From Arthrobacter sp. CJ23 (GTDB lineage: Bacteria > Actinomycetota > Actinomycetes > Actinomycetales > Micrococcaceae): a stretch of DNA of 64,000 bases. Made by a program: the position numbers and the translations under genes. The notes under the pieces are model-generated. The model made no database searches. It was not told the DNA's origin and saw only the letters and a program-made list of their open reading frames with translations. Positions 56,682 to 64,000 of the stretch are shown here, piece after piece; position 1 is the first letter of the stretch, and every line of letters begins with the position of its first letter. Location: assembly GCF_024741795.1 (NCBI RefSeq), contig NZ_CP102950.1:1550001-1614000 (forward strand), read 5' to 3'.

Positions 56682-57671
56682 ATGGATTCCGTTGAGGCCC
56701 GCTGGGCCGGAGCTTTCAAGATCGTCACCGACGCCGAGGGGTGGCAGCATTTCCGCCGCCTGGACCCGGCGTTGTTCATTTCCCCGGCCACCGACGGGCT
56801 CGAGGACCGGGCGCGTATGGCTGCCGGGATCCGGGCCACCTGGACGGCCTCGTCCGGCAAGCTCGTGGTGGAAGCCGAAGGCTCCGAGGACAGCTCGCCC
56901 TTCGACGTGCTGGTCAACGGCAGGCTCGCCCACAGGGTGCCGGCAGCGGGCCGTGTCAGCCACGAACTTGACCTGGGCGTGCTCTCCGCGGGCTCCACGG
57001 TCCAGCTCTGGCTGCCCCAGTTTGGCCGGCTGAAGGTGCTCGAAGTCTCGCTCAAGGGCGAAGGCGTCGCCGCGGTCTCCGAGTCCGGCAAGCGCTGGCT
57101 CACATACGGCAGCTCCATCACGCACTGCCAGCAGGCCGACGGGCCCTCCGAAACCTGGCCCTCGCTGGTGGCCCGGCAATACGGCTGGCAGCTGTACTCG
57201 CTCGGATTCGCCGGGGAGTGCCAGCTGGACCCTGCCGCGGAAAGCACCATCGAGCAGCTCCCGGCGGACTTCATCTCGCTGTGCCTGGGCATCAACTCCT
57301 ACAACGCCGCAGTGTTCTCCGAACGCAGCTACGCCAGCCAGGTCCTGGGCTTCATCGCCAACATCCGGAAGGCGCATCCCAAAGTGCCCATCGCCGTGAT
57401 CACGCCGATGCTCTCGCTGCCGCGCGAGGAGACGCCCAACGCCGTGGGCTGGACCCTTCGCCAGTACAGGGCGGCGACGGCGGACGTGGTCCGGGTCCTG
57501 CGTGACCGCGGCGACACCCGCATCCAGTGCCTGGACGGCGAATCCGTGTTCAGCCCGGCGGAGTCGGCGACGCTCATGCCGGACACCTTGCATCCGGACG
57601 CCGCCGGCTACCGGCTCATGGCCACGAGGCTGGGGGCGCAGCTGGCCGCCGTGGCGAACGCGCGGTACTGA
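56682..57671 (+). CDS. SGNH/GDSL-family hydrolase
   Basis: 329 residues. An N-terminal beta-rich domain (1-130) resembling the SsfX3-like N-domain precedes the SGNH domain: nucleophile Ser in TYGSSITHCQ (S144), oxyanion Gly in LGFAGECQLD, Asn in CLGINSYN, and the Asp/His pair in MPDTLHPDAAGYRL. No signal peptide, so an intracellular esterase is likely. Confidence 0.85.
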   Translation: MDSVEARWAGAFKIVTDAEGWQHFRRLDPALFISPATDGLEDRARMAAGIRATWTASSGKLVVEAEGSEDSSPFDVLVNGRLAHRVPAAGRVSHELDLGVLSAGSTVQLWLPQFGRLKVLEVSLKGEGVAAVSESGKRWLTYGSSITHCQQADGPSETWPSLVARQYGWQLYSLGFAGECQLDPAAESTIEQLPADFISLCLGINSYNAAVFSERSYASQVLGFIANIRKAHPKVPIAVITPMLSLPREETPNAVGWTLRQYRAATADVVRVLRDRGDTRIQCLDGESVFSPAESATLMPDTLHPDAAGYRLMATRLGAQLAAVANARY

Positions 57672-57709
57672 GCTCCTTCCGACCGGCGCCCGCGTCCCGG
57701 GGGCGCTTC

Positions 57710-57738
57710 TTGTTTTCGAATATATGTTCGAATAGCAT
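57710..57738 (+). promoter_or_regulatory. Leaderless promoter with LexA-type SOS box in its spacer
   Basis: -35 TTGTTT (57710-57715) and -10 TAGCAT (57733-57738) are 17 bases apart, and the -10 ends six bases before the ATG. The spacer contains TCGAATATATGTTCGA (57716-57731), one mismatch from the mycobacterial LexA consensus TCGAAC-N4-GTTCGA. LexA bound here would cover both promoter elements. Confidence 0.65.
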
Positions 57739-57744
57739 GGCTGC

Positions 57745-58122
57745 ATGAACGATGCTTCGAAACAGCCGTCGCTGCAGCCCCGGGGGCCTGACGGGCCCAT
57801 GAAGGCCATGAGCCCGGGCGTGGTCGATTTCCTGTTCAGGAGGCTCGTTGCCGGCGAACCGCCGGAAGACGTGCAGTGGCGGCGCGAGGGGATTCTTCTC
57901 GGCGAACAGCCTCCTGGCGCCGAACTGGCCCGGCGGCTGACGGAAACGGACCTCGACGCCCTGACGCCCGCCGAGCTCTTCGACTACGTCCGTGCGGCCC
58001 AGCGGCTCGCCGCCTGGGCCGGGCAGCTGCGCGAGCAGGCGGTGAACCTCTACTGCGGGCCCGGTGCGGCTGCGGGGTCCGCCGAAGGAATCATGCCGGC
58101 CGGGGGAGCGGGGCCCGCATAG
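57745..58122 (+). CDS. Short DUF222-like protein (13E12-family N-terminal fragment)
   Basis: 125 residues. The segment DLDALTPAELFDYVRAAQRL followed by AAWAGQLREQAV resembles the conserved N-terminal helices of DUF222/13E12 proteins, which are normally 400-500 residues and end in an HNH nuclease domain. Here the frame stops soon after, with a Gly/Ala-rich tail and no HNH domain, so it is either a decayed copy or a stand-alone small protein. In M. tuberculosis 13E12 copies carry LexA boxes, and a LexA-type box is present in this promoter too. Family call is tentative. Confidence 0.55.
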   Translation: MNDASKQPSLQPRGPDGPMKAMSPGVVDFLFRRLVAGEPPEDVQWRREGILLGEQPPGAELARRLTETDLDALTPAELFDYVRAAQRLAAWAGQLREQAVNLYCGPGAAAGSAEGIMPAGGAGPA

Positions 58123-58125
58123 GAT
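58120..58125 (+). promoter_or_regulatory. Leaderless-type -10 element (TAGGAT)
   Basis: TAGGAT ends six bases before the ATG of the nitrilase-family gene; its first three bases are also the stop codon of the DUF222-like gene. Confidence 0.45.
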
Positions 58126-58131
58126 GGCTGG

Positions 58132-59010
58132 ATGACTGCCGAGCCGCCTCACGCATCAAGCACGATTTCCGGCCCCGGGGCGGACCTTCCCGCCACCCCG
58201 GGAGTTTCACCGACCCTGACGGTCAGTGCCGTCCAGTATGAGGCCGTCGCCGGTGACATCCCCGCCAACGCCGCCGCGCACATGCGGCTCATTGAAGACG
58301 CCCACTCCCATGGAGCCCGCCTGGTGGTCTTCCCCGAGCTGTCCCTGCTTGGCTATGAACTCGGGCCGCTGAGGGCGGATCCGGCCGGGGAAGCGGGCGG
58401 GCAATCGCCATGGCTCCGGCAGGAGGATCCCAGCTTGGCCGGCCTCCGGGAGATCTGCCGCCGCACGGGCATCACCACGGTGGCCGGAGCGGCCTGGCGC
58501 GATCCGGACGGGACCCCGCGCCTTGCCTCCTTGATCGTCGCTCCGGGCGGGGAAGTGCGGGCAGTCCACAAGACGCACCTCCACGGACCCGAACGTGAAC
58601 TATTCGTCCCGGGAACCGGGCCGGGATACCTTGCGGTTGACGGCTGGAAGGTTGCGCTGGCCGTGTGCGCCGACGCGGCCCACCCTTCGCACGCGGCAAT
58701 GGCCGCCGACGCCGGTGCGGACGTCTATGCGGTCTCCGCCCTTTACGCCGAGGGTGAGGAGACCCGCCTGGGACTGCACTTGGGCGCCCGCGCCATGGAC
58801 AACCGCATGTTCAGCATCCTGGCGAACCTCGGCGGCACCACGCCGCTGGGGGAGTCGTGCGGCCTCAGCGGAGCCTGGGGGCCGGATGGCCGGCAGCTCG
58901 CCCAGGCGTCCGGCACGCGTACGGCGATGGCCACCGCCACGCTCCAGCAGTCCAGCCTGGTGCCGTTTCGCACGACGTTGACGGCCATCGCCCCGCCGTC
59001 ATTCTCCTAA
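58132..59010 (+). CDS. Carbon-nitrogen hydrolase (nitrilase superfamily)
   Basis: 292 residues. The Glu-Lys-Cys triad is visible: E69 in LVVFPELSLLGYE, K147 in AVHKTHLHGPER and C179 in LAVCADAAHPSHA. The first 30 residues are a nonconserved extension. Amidase-type members act on amides or ureido compounds; substrate unknown. Own leaderless-type promoter. Confidence 0.88.
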   Translation: MTAEPPHASSTISGPGADLPATPGVSPTLTVSAVQYEAVAGDIPANAAAHMRLIEDAHSHGARLVVFPELSLLGYELGPLRADPAGEAGGQSPWLRQEDPSLAGLREICRRTGITTVAGAAWRDPDGTPRLASLIVAPGGEVRAVHKTHLHGPERELFVPGTGPGYLAVDGWKVALAVCADAAHPSHAAMAADAGADVYAVSALYAEGEETRLGLHLGARAMDNRMFSILANLGGTTPLGESCGLSGAWGPDGRQLAQASGTRTAMATATLQQSSLVPFRTTLTAIAPPSFS

Positions 59011-59026
59011 CGAGGCCGTGACAGGG

Positions 59027-59032
59027 TAACGT
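59027..59032 (+). promoter_or_regulatory. Leaderless-type -10 element of dapA (TAACGT)
   Basis: TAACGT ends seven bases before the dapA ATG, with a T-rich gap and no ribosome binding site. Confidence 0.5.
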
Positions 59033-59039
59033 TTTTGCT

Positions 59040-59951
59040 ATGTCTGACTCTCGCTCGAGCGTTCCTGCGCTCGGTACCCTCCTGACCGCCATGGTCACGC
59101 CTTTCACCAAGGACGGCGACGTGGACTACCGGCAGGCGGCAGAACTCGCGGGCAAGCTCGTGGACGACGGCTGCGACGGCCTCGTGGTGACGGGCACCAC
59201 GGGAGAAACCTCCACCCTCACCGACGAGGAAAACCTCGGCATGTTCCGTGCCGTGAAGGAAGCCGTGGGGGACCGGGCCGCCATCATCGCCGGCACGGGA
59301 ACCAACGACACCGCCCACTCGATCCACCTTTCCCAGGAAGCGGCCAAGCTGGGCGTCGACGCTCTCCTGATCGTTACCCCCTACTACAACAAGCCGAGCC
59401 AGGCAGGCGTCCGCGCCCACTTCGAGGCCATCGCCTCCGCCACCGATCTGCCGGTCATGCTCTACGACATCCCGGGACGCTCCGGCATCCAGATCGCCCC
59501 GGAAACCATGATCGGCCTGGCCGCCCACCCCAACATCGTCGCGGTCAAGGACGCCAAGGCAGATTTCGCCGCCGCGACCCGGGTCATGGCCGAAACCGAT
59601 CTCCTGTTCTACTCCGGCGACGACGGCCTGACCCTGCAGTGGATGGCCATCGGCGCCGTCGGCCTGATCGGCGTCACCACGCACGTGGCCACCCGCCGGT
59701 TCCGCGAACTGGTCGATGCCGTCAATGCCAACGACCTCGCCACGGCCCGCAGGATCAACTTCGAACTCGAACCCGTGGTCCGTGCCACCATGGCCCGGGT
59801 CCAAGGCGCCGTGGCCGCCAAACAGATTCTTAAATGGCAGGGAGTCCTGCCCAACTCGATTGTCCGCTTGCCCCTCGTGGAGCCGGACGCCGTCGAGATC
59901 GCAATCATCCGCGAGGATTTGGCAGGAGCCGGAATGGACTTCACCGTCTAG
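59040..59951 (+). CDS. dapA: 4-hydroxy-tetrahydrodipicolinate synthase
   Basis: 303 residues. Condenses pyruvate with aspartate semialdehyde. TIM barrel with VVTGTTGETSTLTDEE, the Tyr in VMLYDIPGRSGI (Y142) and the Schiff-base Lys in IVAVKDAKADF (K170). Complete. Followed by RNase J after 27 bases, a conserved actinobacterial pair. Confidence 0.96.
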   Translation: MSDSRSSVPALGTLLTAMVTPFTKDGDVDYRQAAELAGKLVDDGCDGLVVTGTTGETSTLTDEENLGMFRAVKEAVGDRAAIIAGTGTNDTAHSIHLSQEAAKLGVDALLIVTPYYNKPSQAGVRAHFEAIASATDLPVMLYDIPGRSGIQIAPETMIGLAAHPNIVAVKDAKADFAAATRVMAETDLLFYSGDDGLTLQWMAIGAVGLIGVTTHVATRRFRELVDAVNANDLATARRINFELEPVVRATMARVQGAVAAKQILKWQGVLPNSIVRLPLVEPDAVEIAIIREDLAGAGMDFTV

Positions 59952-59978
59952 ATCGACCCGCCGGAAAGTAGCCACACC

Positions 59979-61670
<1,692 letters not shown>

Positions 61671-61701
61671 GCCGCGGGGCTCCAGCCCCCAACAGTTGCC
61701 A

Positions 61702-61735
61702 CGGATGGCCCGGTTCCCAGGAACCGGGCCATCCG
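61702..61735 (+). terminator. Terminator after RNase J gene
   Basis: Perfect stem of 16 base pairs: arms 61702-61717 (C then GGATGGCCCGGTTCC) and 61720-61735 with a 2-base gap, followed by GCGTTTTAGG. Best intrinsic terminator in the window. Confidence 0.75.
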
Positions 61736-61809
61736 GCGTTTTAGGGCCGGCCGGGCAACATGGATGCCCTCGGGAGGCGGAAATCCGCGGATCTGCCGGC
61801 GTCCTGCGG

Positions 61810-61815
61810 TAGCGT
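61810..61815 (+). promoter_or_regulatory. Leaderless-type -10 element of ftsK (TAGCGT)
   Basis: TAGCGT ends seven bases before the ftsK ATG at 61823; a GTG three codons earlier overlaps this element and is less likely. Confidence 0.45.
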
Positions 61816-61822
61816 GGCCGGT

Positions 61823-64000
61823 ATGGCGACCCGTACTTCCTCCGCGCCTAGAGGCAGCTCCAGCAGTAAGTCCGGCGGCACAGGCCGGGGCGCAGCCACA
61901 GCCAAAACGGGCACGGCCCGCACCAGGCAACTGCCCGCCGTCGAACCCCACCAGCCCTTCCCCGTGCGCGCCCTCAGCTGGGCCTGGCAGGGAATCGGCC
62001 ACATGGTGGGGGCCGGGATCCGCCGCATCGGCTACGACGTCAGCGACCTCGACCCGGCGGACCGACGCGACGGCGCCGCCTTGTTCAACCTGGTGCTGGG
62101 CATCTTCATCGCCACGTTCGCGTGGTGGGGTTTCACCGGCTGGCTCCCGGATGCCGTGTACAGCATCGTCAACGGAACCTTCGGCTGGATGTCGCTGCTG
62201 CTTCCGCTCATGCTCTTCGTCTGCGCCTTCCGGCTCTTCCGGCAGCCGCAGGACGGCCGCGGCAACAACCGGGTGGGCATCGGCTTCCTGATCATGACGA
62301 TTGCCGGCAGCGGCCTGGCACACATCATCGGCGGACAGCCCACGGTCGCCGAAGGCTTCGACGGGCTCCGGCGTGCCGGCGGCATGCTCGGATTCCTGGC
62401 GGCCTCGCCCCTGGCCGCCATCCATGCGGCCGTCCCGGTCATCGCCTACGGGGTCCTGGCCGTTGTCTCGCTCCTGATCGTCACCGCAACGCCGTTCACG
62501 GCCATCCCCGGCCGGATCCGCGGCGCCTACGAGCACCTCATGGGCCTGGACCTCGCCGACCGGGCGCCCGAGGACGACGGACACGACCGCAGCTACCTCT
62601 ACGAAAGCGATGCCGCCAAGCCGAAGCGGAAGAAACGCATGCGCTTCTTCGGCAAGGACCACGACGACGACGCCGGCCTCGAGGGCTATGTGGGGGACGA
62701 GCCGTTCGAGCACGCCATCGTCGACGACGACGAGAAGGAGGCCCCGCGGGCATCGGCGCCCCGTGTGCCGCCCGGTGTCCGCCGCCCCACTCCGGCCGAG
62801 ATCGCCGTCGAGAAGATCAAGGCGGCCCAGGGCCTGGGCGCCGGCACCGCCGGCCACTCCTCCCCGGACCACTCCATGGAGCACCCCACCGAGGCCATCC
62901 CCCTGGTCATTCCCGGGCAGGCCGCCCCCGTCCCCGCCAGGCCGGCGGCCCCGCCGATGCCGCCCACGCCCATCCCGCAGCGCACCGAACAGCTCTCGCT
63001 CGCCGGTGACATCACCTACACGCTCCCGGCGTCCGAATTCCTGACGCCCGGGTCCATCCCCAAGGAGCGCACGGAGGCGAACGACGCCATCGTGGCGGCA
63101 CTGACGGACACCCTGGTCCAGTTCAACGTTGACGCCGCCGTCACGGGCTTCAGCCGCGGCCCCACCGTCACGCGCTACGAGATCGAGCTGTCCCCGGGCA
63201 CCAAGGTGGAGCGCGTCACGGCGCTGTCCAAGAACATCTCCTACGCGGTCGCCTCCAGTGATGTCCGCATCCTCAGCCCCATCCCCGGCAAGTCGGCCAT
63301 CGGCATCGAGATCCCCAACACGGACCGCGAAACCGTCTCGCTGGGCGATGTCCTGCGCAGCCAGAACGCCCGGCGGACCGACCACCCCATGGTCATGGGC
63401 GTGGGCAAGGACGTGGAGGGCGGCTACGTGGTGGCCAACCTGGCCAAGATGCCGCACCTGCTCGTGGCCGGTGCCACCGGCGCGGGCAAGTCGTCCTTCG
63501 TGAACTCCATGATCACCTCCATCCTGATGCGCGCCACCCCGGACGAGGTCCGCATGGTCATGGTGGACCCCAAGCGCGTGGAACTCACCGCGTACGAGGG
63601 CGTCCCGCACCTCATCACGCCCATCATCACCAACCCCAAGAAAGCCGCCGAGGCCCTGCAGTGGGTGGTCCGTGAAATGGACGCCCGCTACGACGACCTC
63701 GCCAACTACGGCTACAAGCACATCGACGACTTCAACAAGGCCGTCCGTGCGGGCAAAGTCACGCCCCCCGTCGATTCCAAGCGCGTCATCAGGCCGTACC
63801 CGTACCTTCTGGTGATCGTGGACGAGCTCGCCGACCTCATGATGGTGGCCCCACGCGACGTCGAAGACTCCATCGTGCGCATCACCCAGCTGGCCCGTGC
63901 CGCCGGCATCCACCTGGTGCTGGCCACGCAGCGCCCGTCCGTGGACGTCGTCACCGGCCTCATCAAGGCCAATGTGCCCTCCCGCATGGCGTTCGCCACA
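61823..64000 (+). CDS. ftsK: DNA translocase FtsK (partial, 3' end beyond window)
   Basis: The first 726 codons; no stop before the window ends. A Ser/Gly/Ala-rich N-terminus of 40 residues precedes four membrane segments (about 87-225). A charged linker (KPKRKKRMRFF, then Pro-rich sequence to about 385) leads to the motor: the alpha domain with SRGPTVTRYEIELSPGTKV, Walker A GATGAGKSS at 550-558, VDPKRVEL, Walker B LLVIVDELADLMM and ATQRPSVDVVTG. FtsK segregates chromosome termini at the septum. The gamma domain, which reads KOPS-type sites, would follow outside. Confidence 0.95.
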   Translation, partial: MATRTSSAPRGSSSSKSGGTGRGAATAKTGTARTRQLPAVEPHQPFPVRALSWAWQGIGHMVGAGIRRIGYDVSDLDPADRRDGAALFNLVLGIFIATFAWWGFTGWLPDAVYSIVNGTFGWMSLLLPLMLFVCAFRLFRQPQDGRGNNRVGIGFLIMTIAGSGLAHIIGGQPTVAEGFDGLRRAGGMLGFLAASPLAAIHAAVPVIAYGVLAVVSLLIVTATPFTAIPGRIRGAYEHLMGLDLADRAPEDDGHDRSYLYESDAAKPKRKKRMRFFGKDHDDDAGLEGYVGDEPFEHAIVDDDEKEAPRASAPRVPPGVRRPTPAEIAVEKIKAAQGLGAGTAGHSSPDHSMEHPTEAIPLVIPGQAAPVPARPAAPPMPPTPIPQRTEQLSLAGDITYTLPASEFLTPGSIPKERTEANDAIVAALTDTLVQFNVDAAVTGFSRGPTVTRYEIELSPGTKVERVTALSKNISYAVASSDVRILSPIPGKSAIGIEIPNTDRETVSLGDVLRSQNARRTDHPMVMGVGKDVEGGYVVANLAKMPHLLVAGATGAGKSSFVNSMITSILMRATPDEVRMVMVDPKRVELTAYEGVPHLITPIITNPKKAAEALQWVVREMDARYDDLANYGYKHIDDFNKAVRAGKVTPPVDSKRVIRPYPYLLVIVDELADLMMVAPRDVEDSIVRITQLARAAGIHLVLATQRPSVDVVTGLIKANVPSRMAFAT

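Overview
The window is GC-rich, densely coding bacterial DNA. Its gene content and order point to a member of the Micrococcaceae close to Arthrobacter, Pseudarthrobacter or Paenarthrobacter. The core chain dxr - M50 protease - ispG - GNAT - proS - rimP - nusA - ylxR - infB - rbfA - truB - ribF - rpsO - pnp - M16 peptidase - dapB - dapA - RNase J - ftsK is the usual actinobacterial backbone, with accessory genes slotted between its members. I see no tRNA, rRNA, CRISPR array, insertion sequence or prophage, and no gene-free stretch longer than 300 bases.

Region by region. 1-1655: the end of a CoA-transferase subunit, a MaoC-type hydratase and a CitE-like CoA-ester lyase, probably one short acyl-CoA pathway. 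1652-10245: a sugar operon on the minus strand (binding protein, two ABC permeases, two Gfo/Idh/MocA dehydrogenases, a TIM-barrel isomerase, a ThuA protein) and a divergent LacI repressor, with two matching operator palindromes between them. 10208-16657: a lipase-maturation-factor-like membrane protein, then dxr, the site-2 protease, a YciI protein, ispG and a GNAT protein, so two enzymes of the MEP isoprenoid pathway lie together. 16785-20161: a lipoprotein, an ABC exporter operon ending in its probable TetR repressor and preceded by a perfect 28-base palindrome, and a strongly promoted 74-residue protein. 20413-26794: proS, a TSUP transporter, aspartate dehydrogenase, an APH(6)-type kinase, a VIT-family transporter and a ferritin-like DUF4439 protein. 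26930-40853: the translation and RNA-processing block rimP to pnp, with an aminotransferase, two small membrane proteins and tryptophan 2,3-dioxygenase inserted. 41027-45080: the M16 peptidase, an ABC-F protein and small proteins, leading to a LuxR-type regulator.

46227-54098 is a molybdenum-cofactor region: moaA and moaD on the minus strand, and divergently one plus-strand unit of response regulator, histidine kinase, membrane-anchored sulfite-oxidase-fold enzyme, moeA, moaC, mogA and moaE. A two-component system, a likely Mo enzyme and its cofactor supply therefore appear to be co-transcribed. 54178-64000 holds dapB and dapA (lysine and peptidoglycan precursors), RNase J and the first 726 codons of ftsK. 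Between dapB and dapA lie a variable set: a membrane protein, an acyltransferase-like membrane protein, an SGNH hydrolase, a short DUF222-like protein behind a LexA-type box, and a nitrilase-family enzyme.

The most general signal is regulatory. About sixteen genes have a TANNNT-like -10 hexamer ending 6 or 7 bases before their ATG or GTG, the geometry of leaderless transcription. These sites also help to choose several start codons. Nothing here is clearly a new multi-gene system. The best candidates for follow-up are the LexA-box/DUF222 unit, the two-component/Mo-enzyme/cofactor operon, the ThuA-Gfo/Idh sugar operon, the long nested inverted repeat between infB and rbfA, and the 74-residue protein.
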